The notes under the pieces are model-generated. The model ran no database searches. It saw only the letters and a list, made by a program, of their open reading frames with translations, and was not told the origin of the DNA. The position numbers were made by a program, and so were the translations under genes. This document shows, one piece after another, positions 53,293 through 61,688 of a DNA stretch of 64,000 bases; positions within the stretch are counted from its first letter, which is position 1, and the number at the start of each line of letters is the position of its first letter. The DNA is from JAAZIN01 sp964441025. Lineage in GTDB: Bacteria; Bacillota; Dethiobacteria; DTU022. The stretch covers positions 1 through 64,000 of the forward strand of contig CAYTXG010000005.1 of NCBI GenBank assembly GCA_964441025.1, given 5' to 3'.

Positions 53293-53853
53293 CTACCTGC
53301 TCCGATGGGGTGACGATAAAACTGCGGCCGGTGAAATACTTTTTCTGATCCTGGAGCCCGCCGCTGCAGTTATGGCGATCTTTCCCAGATCAGCGGGAAG
53401 AAAGGGCAGCACCCCGGCAATGAGAGCCTGCGCAGTGCTGTATCCCATCACCAGAGACAGCTGGACCGCGCCTGCCAGGTAGGTGCACCCCAGGCAGCAG
53501 AGCATTGCCGCAGCGGTGCGGGTACAGCCGGGTGTGTTCTGCTTTTCCAGCAGCTTGCTGCAGAAGTACACCCCGGGAAGGAACCCCCAGAGGTAACCGC
53601 CGCTGGGACCGAAAAGAACGCCCGGGCCTCCCAGGCCGTACGAGAAAATGGGCATGCCTGCCGCTCCCAGCATCAGGTAAGCCAGCAGGGCAATAAAAGC
53701 GTTTTTACCACCCAGCAGCAGCGCAGCCAGGAATACCCCAATGAGTTGGCCTGTGATCGGAACAGGACTGAAAGGCAGCGGAATGCTCAGTCTGGCAAGG
53801 ATAGCAATGAGTGCGGTGGTGAGCGCAATCCGGTTCAGCTCTTGCAGGGACAT
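53293..53853 (-). CDS. bioY: Biotin transporter BioY
   Basis: BioY is the substrate-binding membrane component of biotin ECF transporters. The 186-residue protein (from the ATG at 53853, eleven bases after AGAAGG) has six hydrophobic segments. It contains PFSPVPITGQLIGVFLAALLLG, GAAGMPIFSYGLGGPGVLFGPSGGYLWGF in part, and the final PADLGKIAITA. A TTG at 53862 is a less likely start. It lies downstream of birA with a gap of 17 bases, so uptake and use of biotin are in one unit. No energising module (EcfA/T) is present here. Confidence 0.92.
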   Translation of the reverse strand: MSLQELNRIALTTALIAILARLSIPLPFSPVPITGQLIGVFLAALLLGGKNAFIALLAYLMLGAAGMPIFSYGLGGPGVLFGPSGGYLWGFLPGVYFCSKLLEKQNTPGCTRTAAAMLCCLGCTYLAGAVQLSLVMGYSTAQALIAGVLPFLPADLGKIAITAAAGSRIRKSISPAAVLSSPHRSR

Positions 53854-53870
53854 ATGATGCAAACCTTCTC

Positions 53871-54641
53871 TCAGGTAATTTCACCGCAGAAGACCCGGTG
53901 GCGCCGCCCCCGGGCATCTTCAACCAGGAGCGCCCCCCCGGTGTCAAGATTTACTGCCCGCCCCTGCACCGTTTCTCCCTGCACATCAAAGCTGACCTCG
54001 TTACCCAGGGTGGCGCTGAGCTCTTTCCAGGGCATTTGAAACGGGGCAAACCCCTCTTTGAAAAAGAGGTCGAGGGAGCTGCGCAGATCATTCAAAAGGC
54101 CAAGAAAAAGGGCGGTCCGCTCAAAAGCACGGCCGCTTTCGATAAAAAGCGAGGTAGCTATACCGCGCAGTTCCTCTGGAAAGTCTCCCTCCCCGTGGTT
54201 TACATTCAGGCCCATGCCCAGCACCAAATGGAAAAGAGACCCCCCGCCTGTTCTGCTTTCAGTCAGGATACCTCCCATTTTCCTTTTACCGATTAAGAGA
54301 TCATTGGGCCACTTGACTGCAGCCTCTATACCGGTGCTTTTGCGCAGGTATCCGGCGGCAGCCGCTGCGGCTGCCAGCGTTAACGGCGCTGCTGTAGCAG
54401 GGCTTACTCCGGCAGGACGCAGCAGCATTGAGAAATAGATACCCTTACCCTGCGGTGAATGCCAGGGGCGGCCTCTGCGCCCACGCCCGGTGCTCTGGGC
54501 ATCGGCCAGGACCACCGTTCCCCCGGGAGCTCCCAGCTCCGCCAGGCGGCGTGCTTCTGTGTTGGTCGAAGCGAGGAGCGGGTGATAATGAATACCGCGG
54601 CCCTCAAGCAATTCTGTATTAAATGAATCTGCTTCTGCCAT
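53871..54641 (-). CDS. birA: Biotin--[acetyl-CoA-carboxylase] ligase (BirA, without DNA-binding domain)
   Basis: The enzyme activates biotin to biotinyl-5'-AMP and attaches it to carrier proteins. The catalytic motifs are STNTEARRLAE, DAQSTGRGRRGRPW (GRGRRG at 52-57), the active-site Lys in AVKWPNDLLIG, and MGLNVNH. The C-terminal SH3-like domain follows. At 256 residues it lacks the N-terminal helix-turn-helix of group II BirA, so it cannot act as the biotin repressor. It is co-transcribed with bioY. Confidence 0.95.
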   Translation of the reverse strand: MAEADSFNTELLEGRGIHYHPLLASTNTEARRLAELGAPGGTVVLADAQSTGRGRRGRPWHSPQGKGIYFSMLLRPAGVSPATAAPLTLAAAAAAAGYLRKSTGIEAAVKWPNDLLIGKRKMGGILTESRTGGGSLFHLVLGMGLNVNHGEGDFPEELRGIATSLFIESGRAFERTALFLGLLNDLRSSLDLFFKEGFAPFQMPWKELSATLGNEVSFDVQGETVQGRAVNLDTGGALLVEDARGRRHRVFCGEIT

Positions 54642-54788
54642 GATTTATGCTGCCTCCCGCATGGTAACTTAACACAATCATAAACAGCATGCCCGTCAGC
54701 GTCAAACCAATGCCAGTGTGGCGGGATGCGTGGTCCTTTCAGTTTACCACAGCTCCTCTTTCCGCAGCATGGTGGTCGAACCTGAAAT

Positions 54789-54817
54789 GGGACAAACAGG
54801 ACCGTCCCCGGTGTCCC
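54789..54817 (+). repeat. Distant REP-like unit near birA
   Basis: These 29 bases match the unit at 38810-38838 at 28 positions (A for G at the sixth base), with the same arms GGGAC and GTCCC and core AGGACCGTCCCC. Confidence 0.82.
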
Positions 54818-54835
54818 ACTTGTCCACCCTTGTTT

Positions 54836-54865
54836 AAAAAAAATGGCACAGCCGGAGGCTGTGCC
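54836..54865 (-). terminator. Intrinsic terminator on the minus strand, no matching gene
   Basis: GGCACAGCC (54845-54853) and GGCTGTGCC (54857-54865) form a perfect 9-bp hairpin. On the minus strand an A and then eight T follow it. The nearest minus-strand gene, birA, begins further downstream, so the hairpin ends some other transcript or insulates birA. Confidence 0.75.
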
Positions 54866-55033
54866 TATGCAATGTATTTAAAAGAGGGGGTCAACTTGTT
54901 TTTATTATAAGGGCTGAATATTACAATGATGTTACAAAGACATATTATTTTAGTGACAGTAGCGGGTTTTTCCGATAAAAGTCGGACAGGGTTACACTCT
55001 TCCCACAGTTTGCGGCGGTAAAGCGCGGGCCGG

Positions 55034-55062
55034 TTGACTTTGGGAATGGAAACGAATAATAT
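55034..55062 (+). promoter_or_regulatory. Promoter of valS
   Basis: TTGACT (55034-55039) and TAATAT (55057-55062) are 17 bases apart. Transcription would start near 55070, leaving only about 26 untranslated bases, too few for a T-box leader. Confidence 0.82.
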
Positions 55063-55095
55063 AATTTTCAGCAGCAGTTTAGAAGAGGTGAAAGT

Positions 55096-57777
55096 GTGAG
55101 CAGGGATTTGATCCCCCCCGTTTATGATCCTGCAGATGTTGAGGAGAGGCGCTACCGCTTCTGGCTCGAAGGTGATTATTTTCGGGCGGGAGAAAGAAAT
55201 AGTGACGGGGTTTTTACCATTGTGATCCCGCCGCCCAATATTACCGGTTCGCTGCACATAGGCCATGCCCTCGATATCACCATCCAGGATGTGCTGACTC
55301 GCTGGCGGAGGATGCAGGGCTATGACGCTCTCTGGCTGCCGGGGACGGACCATGCCGGCATTGCCACCCAGATCCGGGTGGAAGAGGATTTGAGGGCCGA
55401 GGGGCTGAACCGCCATGATCTGGGGCGCGAACGCTTCCTGGAGAAGGTTTGGGAGTGGAAAGATAGATATCATGACCATATACTGAAGCAGCTCTATGCG
55501 CTGGGAGCCTCCTGCGACTGGTCCCGGGAGCGCTTTACCATGGATGAAGGATGTTCCAGGGCAGTGCGCCAGGTTTTTGTCGAACTCTACCGGGCCGGCC
55601 TGCTTTACCGGGGCGACTATATGATAAACTGGTGTCCCCGCTGCCGTACGGCCCTATCCGATATCGAGGTGGAGCATGAAGAAATGGATTCCACCCTGAC
55701 GCATATCCGCTACCCCTTGACCGGCGGGGGCGGCTATATCACCGTGGCCACCACGCGCCCCGAATCCATGCTAGGCGACAGCGGGGTGGCGGTCCATCCC
55801 GGGGACAAGAGGTACCTCCATCTGGTGGGCCGCACAGTAGTTCTTCCGTTGCTCCGCCGGGAAATTCCCATCGTTGCTGATGCCTATGTGGACCCGGCTT
55901 TCGGCAGCGGGGCAGTGAAGGTGACCCCCGCGCATGACCCCAACGACTTCGAGATAGGACAGCGCCATAGCCTTGATATTATCCAGGTCATCGGTGAGGA
56001 CGGCAGGATGACCGCAGCGGCGGGCTCCTATGCCGGCCTTGATCGGGAGGCTTGCCGGGACAGGGTGGTGGCCGATCTGCAAGACCGCGGCCTGGTGGAT
56101 AAAATTGAAGACTACAGCCACGCCGTGGGCCACTGTCATCGCTGCCACACCGCTGTTGAGCCGCTCATCTCCAGGCAGTGGTTTGTAAAGATGAAGCCCT
56201 TAGCCGAACCGGCCCTGGCGGCGGTGCGTGAAAGTAAAACTATTTTTGTGCCGCCGCGGTTCAGGCAGGTCTATGAGAATTGGGTGGAAAATATCCGGGA
56301 TTGGTGCATTTCGCGGCAGTTGTGGTGGGGGCACCGCATCCCCGCCTGGTACTGCCCCTGTGGTGAAGTCATTGTCGACTATAAGGAGCCGGTATCCTGT
56401 CCCTCCTGCGGCAACAAAGCGCTGGACCAGGATCCTGACGTCCTTGATACCTGGTTCAGCTCGGCACTGTGGCCCTTTTCCACCCTGGGCTGGCCTGACC
56501 GGACCAGCGATCTGGCCACATATTTTCCCACCGATGTCCTTGTGACAAGCTATGATATTATTTTTTTCTGGGTGGCGCGGATGCTTTTCATGTCCCTGCG
56601 CTTTATGGGGGAAGTGCCCTTCAAGACGGTCTACATCCATGGGCTCGTGCGCGATGCCCTGGGGCGGAAAATGAGCAAATCCCTGGGCAACGGGATTGAT
56701 CCCCTGGAGGTCATTGCCAGGTACGGCGCTGATACCCTGCGCTTCACTCTCATCACCGGACAGGCGCCCGGCAATGACCAGCGTTTCCGCCAGGAGAGTG
56801 TGGAGGCGGGGCGCAATTTTGCAAACAAGGTCTGGAATGCATCACGTTTTCTTTTAATGAATCTGGCTGATGGTGAACCCGGCGGTGAACCCGACTATAT
56901 CCCCTTTACTCCCGGTTCGGAAGCAGAAAAGCTGACAAACGAGGACCGCTGGATCCTGCACCGCTATAACGAAACCGTGGGCCGGGTCACTGCATTGCTT
57001 GAAGAATACGAGCTAGGCGAGTCTGTTCGCCTTGTTTATGAATTCCTATGGAATGATTTCTGCGACTGGTATCTTGAGCTGAGCAAGTACTATCTGTACC
57101 GCGGGGCCGGTATCGCAGCGTCGCGTGAAAGGCGCCGCCGCACCCGCGGTGTTCTCATTTACATTCTTGGGGGTGTGCTCCGCCTGCTGCATCCCTTCAT
57201 GCCCTTTCTTTCGGAAGAGATCTGGCATTACCTCCCGGATCGCAAAACAGCCCTTGTTGTTGCCCCATGGCCGCAGCCCCATGCCGGCTTGCAGTTTCCC
57301 GCTGAAGCAGCGGCAATCTCCCTGGTCCAGGAGGCGATCCGGGCGGTGCGCAACCTGCGCAGCCAGGTGCAGCTGCCTCCCGGGCAGTGCGCTCCGGTGA
57401 TCTTGAAGGCTTCGCCGGAGAAGGCCGCCCTGCTGGAGCGGGAGCGTCATCAGCTTCGCCGCCAGGCTTTTGCCGAACCTTTGCTCATAGATCCGGCGGC
57501 TGCAAAGCCCTCCCGGGCCCTGACCGCCATTGTGGGTGAAGGGCTTGAAGTGTATCTTCCCCTGGCCGGGGTGATCGATCTTGAGGCTGAAGTGGGCCGG
57601 CTTAAAAAAGAGCTGGATCAGGTTGAAAAGGAGATGCGGCGGACTGAAGGGAAACTTCGGAGCCAAGGCTTTCTTAAAAAAGCCCCTCCGGAAATAGTGG
57701 CCAAAGAGAAAGCCCGTTTCGAAGAAGGCACTGTTAAAAAAGAAAAACTAGAGGAAAGACTGCGGGAGCTCCAGTAA
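55096..57777 (+). CDS. valS: Valine--tRNA ligase
   Basis: The 893-residue class I synthetase charges tRNA-Val. The HIGH motif is PPNITGSLHIGHA (HIGH at 54-57), the KMSKS motif is GRKMSKSLGNG (KMSKS at 525-529), and the editing domain carries TTRPESMLGDSGVAV. The anticodon-binding domain includes WNDFCDWYLELSKYYL, and the family's C-terminal coiled coil (LEAEVGRLKKELDQVEKEM) is complete. Start is GTG after AAGAGGTGAAA. folC begins three bases after its stop. Confidence 0.98.
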   Translation: MSRDLIPPVYDPADVEERRYRFWLEGDYFRAGERNSDGVFTIVIPPPNITGSLHIGHALDITIQDVLTRWRRMQGYDALWLPGTDHAGIATQIRVEEDLRAEGLNRHDLGRERFLEKVWEWKDRYHDHILKQLYALGASCDWSRERFTMDEGCSRAVRQVFVELYRAGLLYRGDYMINWCPRCRTALSDIEVEHEEMDSTLTHIRYPLTGGGGYITVATTRPESMLGDSGVAVHPGDKRYLHLVGRTVVLPLLRREIPIVADAYVDPAFGSGAVKVTPAHDPNDFEIGQRHSLDIIQVIGEDGRMTAAAGSYAGLDREACRDRVVADLQDRGLVDKIEDYSHAVGHCHRCHTAVEPLISRQWFVKMKPLAEPALAAVRESKTIFVPPRFRQVYENWVENIRDWCISRQLWWGHRIPAWYCPCGEVIVDYKEPVSCPSCGNKALDQDPDVLDTWFSSALWPFSTLGWPDRTSDLATYFPTDVLVTSYDIIFFWVARMLFMSLRFMGEVPFKTVYIHGLVRDALGRKMSKSLGNGIDPLEVIARYGADTLRFTLITGQAPGNDQRFRQESVEAGRNFANKVWNASRFLLMNLADGEPGGEPDYIPFTPGSEAEKLTNEDRWILHRYNETVGRVTALLEEYELGESVRLVYEFLWNDFCDWYLELSKYYLYRGAGIAASRERRRRTRGVLIYILGGVLRLLHPFMPFLSEEIWHYLPDRKTALVVAPWPQPHAGLQFPAEAAAISLVQEAIRAVRNLRSQVQLPPGQCAPVILKASPEKAALLERERHQLRRQAFAEPLLIDPAAAKPSRALTAIVGEGLEVYLPLAGVIDLEAEVGRLKKELDQVEKEMRRTEGKLRSQGFLKKAPPEIVAKEKARFEEGTVKKEKLEERLRELQ

Positions 57778-57780
57778 TAG

Positions 57781-59139
57781 ATGAAGCAGGGAACAGATGC
57801 GGCTTACCGCCGCGCTCTTGATTGGATTCACAATATCGGCCGCTTCGGGATCAAGCCCGGCCTGCAGCGCATCGAAGCGCTGCTTTCCCTTCTGGGAAAC
57901 CCTCACCGGCGACTCAAATATATTCATATCGGCGGGACCAACGGCAAGGGCTCCACTGCAGCGATGATTGCTGCGGTGCTGCAGGCCTCCGGTTACCGTA
58001 CCGCCCTTTACACTTCCCCTTATATCCTCGCTTTTAACAACCGGATGAGTGTGAATGGTTGCGATATCGACAGCTCTGAACTGGTCCGGCTGGTAGAGCA
58101 GGTTCGCCCCCTGGCTGAAACAATCGACAAAGATGATCATCTGGGCCCGCTCACCGAATTCGAGGTGGTCACGGCACTGGCATTTACCCATTTTGCCCTC
58201 CGGCGTCCCGATATTGTGGTCCTCGAGGTAGGTCTGGGCGGGCGCCTCGATGCTACCAATGTGGTTTCACCGCTGGTGACCATGATCACCAACATCAGCC
58301 TGGATCATACCGGGGTACTGGGAGATACGGTCGAATCTGTTGCCCGTGAGAAGGCGGGTATTATCAAGCCCGGTGTTCCGGTAATAACAGGGACAACGGA
58401 TCCTTCAGCCCGGCAGGTCATTGTCGCTGGCTGCCGTGAAAGGCAGGCGGATCTGTTCTATGCTCTCCCGGCCTGGGAAAAGCCCCCCTCCGGGGTAAAA
58501 AGCGCCTGGTGCACTCGCAGAGAGATCACCGCTGAAGGGCAGCGGCTGGACTATGCGGGCTTTGATCGCTCTTTCGAGGAGCTCCACATTCCGCTGCGCG
58601 GCCGTTACCAGGTGGCCAATACCGCCCTGGCGCTGGCAGGGCTGGAGCAACTGGCCCGCTGCGGTTTCACTTTCTCCGAGGGTGATCTTCGGCGGGGTCT
58701 GTCTGAAACGATCTGGCCTGCCCGCCTGGAGCTCCTCAGGCGGAAACCGCTGCTGATCCTGGACGGCGCACACAACCCGGCGGCAATGCGCGAACTGGCT
58801 GCTTCACTGCCCGAGCATTTCAAATACCGCCGCCTGCTTCTTGTTCTCGGAGCCATGGCCGACAAAGATCTAGCCATGTTTGATTTCATCCTCCCCCTGG
58901 CGGACAAGGTGATTCTATCCAGGCCCGGTATTTCCCGCGCCGCTGAGCCGGAGGCCCTGGCTGCCTTTCTGAAAAAACGTTTTTGGGGGATGGTGCACAT
59001 TGAGCAAAAAGTGGGTTGCGCCCTGGATAAGGCGCTCACACTGGCGGATGCGGATGACGCGGTCCTGGTGACAGGTTCTTTCTACACCGTCAGCGAAGCG
59101 CGGGCTTATTACCTTGACCTTCAAAGCCGGACTACCTGA
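57781..59139 (+). CDS. folC: Dihydrofolate synthase / folylpolyglutamate synthase
   Basis: FolC adds glutamate to folates in the cytoplasm. The 452 residues show the Mur-ligase-like ATP loop HIGGTNGKGSTAAM, the omega-loop and second motif YTSPYILAFNNRM, EVGLGGRLDATNVV, NISLDHTGVLGDT, and the C-terminal domain with LDGAHNPAAM. The length and the position after valS match Bacillus. It starts with ATG three bases after the valS stop, with the ribosome binding site inside valS (GGGAGCTCC region). Confidence 0.96.
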   Translation: MKQGTDAAYRRALDWIHNIGRFGIKPGLQRIEALLSLLGNPHRRLKYIHIGGTNGKGSTAAMIAAVLQASGYRTALYTSPYILAFNNRMSVNGCDIDSSELVRLVEQVRPLAETIDKDDHLGPLTEFEVVTALAFTHFALRRPDIVVLEVGLGGRLDATNVVSPLVTMITNISLDHTGVLGDTVESVAREKAGIIKPGVPVITGTTDPSARQVIVAGCRERQADLFYALPAWEKPPSGVKSAWCTRREITAEGQRLDYAGFDRSFEELHIPLRGRYQVANTALALAGLEQLARCGFTFSEGDLRRGLSETIWPARLELLRRKPLLILDGAHNPAAMRELAASLPEHFKYRRLLLVLGAMADKDLAMFDFILPLADKVILSRPGISRAAEPEALAAFLKKRFWGMVHIEQKVGCALDKALTLADADDAVLVTGSFYTVSEARAYYLDLQSRTT

Positions 59140-59173
59140 TAACTGAAAGTTCTTTGGCTAAGAGATTAAAGAT

Positions 59174-59227
59174 ATATCAAAAGGTCCGTCCCCTCGATAT
59201 ATATCAGAAGAACCGTCCCCTTGATAT
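59174..59227 (+). repeat. Tandem pair of 27-base palindromic repeats after folC
   Basis: Two head-to-tail 27-mers (59174-59200 and 59201-59227) agree at 23 positions. Each has arms ATATCA and (C/T)GATAT and the shared core CCGTCCCCT. The core resembles that of the GGGAC-type REP units in this window although the arms differ. Confidence 0.8.
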
Positions 59228-59298
59228 AGGTGATATGGGGTCGCGGAATTTGGCGAATAATCTTAAAGGGGATACAATAGATTAAAGCGGTGAGCTAA

Positions 59299-60210
59299 AT
59301 GACAGGCGGAAAAGTTAATTATTCGGAACTCTGTAAAAGGGGTGAACTGGGGCGCAGGGCCGCTCTTTTGAAAGAGATGCTTGCTCCCTGCATACTCTGC
59401 CCCAGGAAATGCGGCGCTCTCAGGAGATCGGGCGAGCGCGGTGAATGCGGCGCCGGAGAGACTGTTGAAATATCAAGCTATGGGCCGCATTTCGGAGAAG
59501 AGGCGCCCCTTGTCGGCAGCGGAGGTTCGGGGACGATCTTTTTTGCCTTCTGCAACATGCGCTGCGTCTTCTGCCAGAATTACGAGATCAGCAGGGGTAA
59601 GCATAGCTCTACCGTTACAACAGCGGATCTTGCCCGGATCATGCTTGAGCTTCAGAGAAGGGGATGCGCCAATATCAACCTTGTCACCCCTACCCATTAT
59701 TCCCCGCAAATTGTGGAGGCACTTCTAACAGCAGCTGAAGGGGGGCTGCGGCTGCCCCTGGTTTACAACTGCGGCGGCTATGAAAGGGTGGGAACCTTGC
59801 GTCTGCTGGAGGGAATTGTCGATATCTATATGCCGGACCTGAAATATGCCGGTGAGGAGGCGGCCCGGAAGTACTCCGGTATTTCCAGGTACCCCGCTGT
59901 TGCACGGCAGGCGATCATAGAGATGCACCGCCAGGTGGGAGACCTGGAGCTTGATCAAGAGGGGACGGCCCTCAGGGGGCTGCTCATCCGCCACCTGGTC
60001 ATGCCGGAGAACCTGGGCGGTACCGCAGAGCTGATGGAATTTGTGGCCCGGGAGCTCTCTCCCGCCGCCTGGATCAACATCATGGATCAGTACCATCCCG
60101 CCTACCTGGCTCACCGTTATCCTGAAATAAACCGGAGGATTAACCGCGGGGAGCTCCTGGAGGCGCTGGCTGCCGCCGGGAAAGCGGGCCCCGGCTTTAA
60201 CCTGTTGTAG
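59299..60210 (+). CDS. PflA-like radical SAM protein (COG1313 type)
   Basis: The 303-residue protein has an N-terminal Cys-rich stretch (CILCPRKCGALRRSGERGEC) followed by a radical SAM core with the cluster motif FCNMRCVFCQNYEIS. NINLVTPTHYSPQIV, VYNCGGYERV and VDIYMPDLKYA follow. It belongs to the group annotated as putative pyruvate formate-lyase activating enzymes, but no glycyl radical enzyme gene is nearby and the substrate is unknown. The Cys-rich part may bind an additional cluster. The start ATG is preceded by a weak GGTGAG-type site. Confidence 0.87.
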   Translation: MTGGKVNYSELCKRGELGRRAALLKEMLAPCILCPRKCGALRRSGERGECGAGETVEISSYGPHFGEEAPLVGSGGSGTIFFAFCNMRCVFCQNYEISRGKHSSTVTTADLARIMLELQRRGCANINLVTPTHYSPQIVEALLTAAEGGLRLPLVYNCGGYERVGTLRLLEGIVDIYMPDLKYAGEEAARKYSGISRYPAVARQAIIEMHRQVGDLELDQEGTALRGLLIRHLVMPENLGGTAELMEFVARELSPAAWINIMDQYHPAYLAHRYPEINRRINRGELLEALAAAGKAGPGFNLL

Positions 60211-60339
60211 CTGAGCTGGTTACTTTTTCTGTTATATCCTTGCAGGAAAAGCGCAGCTTTTAACGAATCCATAATCTATTGTTCCGAATCAAGTATTAAT
60301 TATCTTTAAATATACAGTCAAAGGGGTGAGCTTGTCAGT

Positions 60340-61659
60340 ATGGGTTCAGCAATCTTCAAAGGAGGCGTTCACCCGGAATACCGCAAAGAGCTGACCGCTT
60401 CTCTGGCTATTACTGCCGCTCCGCTTCCGCAAAAAGTGGTTATTCCGCTGCAGCAGCACATCGGTGCTCCCTGTGAACCGCTGGTGGATGTGGGCGATTT
60501 TGTCAAGGTGGGGCAGAAGATAGGCGACAGTGAGGGTTTTGTATCTGCGCCGGTCCATGCATCGCTTTCCGGCAAAGTAACTGCAATCGAGCCTTATAAC
60601 CACTGCCTGGGTCGCAAGGTGAAGGCGGTCATTATTGAGGGCGACGGCAGCGATGAACGGTGCAGTGAGCTTGAAGGGGTGGAAAACATTGACGACCTTT
60701 CTCCGGGAGAGCTGCGGGCGCTTATTCGCAGCGCCGGCATTGTCGGGATGGGTGGGGCAACCTTTCCGGCGCATGTGAAGCTGTCTCCACCGGAGGGGAA
60801 AACAATAGACACGGTCATCATCAACGGCGCCGAATGTGAGCCGTACCTGACAGCTGATCACCGCCTTATGCTGGAGAGGCCCGATGAGGTTGTTTTCGGC
60901 CTTGAAGTGATGATGAAGGCTCTGGGAGCGGACCGGGGCATTATCGGGATCGAGGATAACAAGCCCGACGCGGTCAGGGTGATGAGCCAGGCGGTTGAAG
61001 GCAAGTCCGGTGTGAGCGTTGTCCCCCTGAAGACAAAGTATCCCCAGGGCGCTGAGAAAATGCTGATCCAGGTGATGACGCGGCGCCAGGTACCTTCGGG
61101 CGGGCTGCCCCTGGATGTTGGTGTGGTCAACCATAATGTGGGCACCGCCGTGGCCATTTCCGGGGCGGTGAGGAAAGGGGTGCCGCTGACAGAACGGGTA
61201 GTTACCGTCACCGGTGAAGGAGTCAGGCGGCCGGCCAACCTGATGGTGCGGCTGGGCACGCTGGTAAGCGATTTGCTTGATTACTGCGGCGGGCTGAAAG
61301 AGGAGACCTGCAAGGTGATCGTGGGCGGGCCGATGATGGGGCTGGCCCAGCCGACAACGGATCTCCCGGTGATCAAAGGCACCTCGGGAATTGTAGCCCT
61401 CACCTCCGAGGATGTGGATCTTTTTGAAAGCGGCAGCTGTATCCGCTGTGCCAGGTGCGTTCAGGCCTGTCCGGTGAACCTGGTTCCCACTTTTATTGCC
61501 CAGGCAGCGGAGCACAGCCTTTTTGACCGGGCTGAAAAACTGCACGCCGCCGACTGCATAGAATGCGGCTGCTGCGCCTTTATCTGTCCGGCCCGGATTC
61601 CCCTGACCCAGTGGATTAGAGTTGCCAAGGCTGAAGTTCTCGCCAGGCAGAAAAGTTAA
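60340..61659 (+). CDS. rnfC: Electron transport complex subunit RnfC
   Basis: RnfC is the peripheral subunit that binds FMN and NADH in the ferredoxin:NAD oxidoreductase. The 439 residues have the N-terminal FKGGVHP, the lipoyl-like barrel, the Rossmann-like block SAGIVGMGGATFP with NGAECEPYLTAD, the SLBB-like VVTVTGEGV, and two [4Fe-4S] motifs, CIRCARCVQACP (367-378) and CIECGCCAFICP (406-417). The order rnfC-D-G-E is that of Clostridia. The ATG follows AAAGGGGTGAG. This complex moves Na+ or H+ outward when ferredoxin reduces NAD. Confidence 0.97.
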   Translation: MGSAIFKGGVHPEYRKELTASLAITAAPLPQKVVIPLQQHIGAPCEPLVDVGDFVKVGQKIGDSEGFVSAPVHASLSGKVTAIEPYNHCLGRKVKAVIIEGDGSDERCSELEGVENIDDLSPGELRALIRSAGIVGMGGATFPAHVKLSPPEGKTIDTVIINGAECEPYLTADHRLMLERPDEVVFGLEVMMKALGADRGIIGIEDNKPDAVRVMSQAVEGKSGVSVVPLKTKYPQGAEKMLIQVMTRRQVPSGGLPLDVGVVNHNVGTAVAISGAVRKGVPLTERVVTVTGEGVRRPANLMVRLGTLVSDLLDYCGGLKEETCKVIVGGPMMGLAQPTTDLPVIKGTSGIVALTSEDVDLFESGSCIRCARCVQACPVNLVPTFIAQAAEHSLFDRAEKLHAADCIECGCCAFICPARIPLTQWIRVAKAEVLARQKS

Positions 61660-61688
61660 CGGTTGCTTTTGAAACAGGAGTGATTAAC

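Larger units (their letters stand above)
54642..55095. other. 454-base region between birA and valS
   Basis: It contains a REP-like unit (54789-54817), a hairpin that would terminate minus-strand transcripts (54836-54865) and the valS promoter (55034-55062). The remaining part (54866-55030) shows no ORF and no T-box elements. A minus-strand transcript stopping at the hairpin would have to start in this part, but no clear promoter was found. Confidence 0.55.

Noticed and set aside
54952..54966. Possible cobalamin riboswitch (B12-box-like CCCGCTACTGTCACT on the minus strand)
   Set aside because: Only this short piece matches. The remaining conserved elements are absent and no cobalamin gene follows.
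54866..55095. T-box leader for valS
   Set aside because: No TGG-N-ACCGCG element or antiterminator was found, and a good promoter lies only about 35 bases before the start codon.
59174..59227. CRISPR array
   Set aside because: Only two contiguous palindromic repeats without spacers, and no cas genes in the window.
60346..61545. Minus-strand open frame opposite rnfC
   Set aside because: Same reason: rnfC has both ferredoxin motifs and belongs to an ordered rnf operon.
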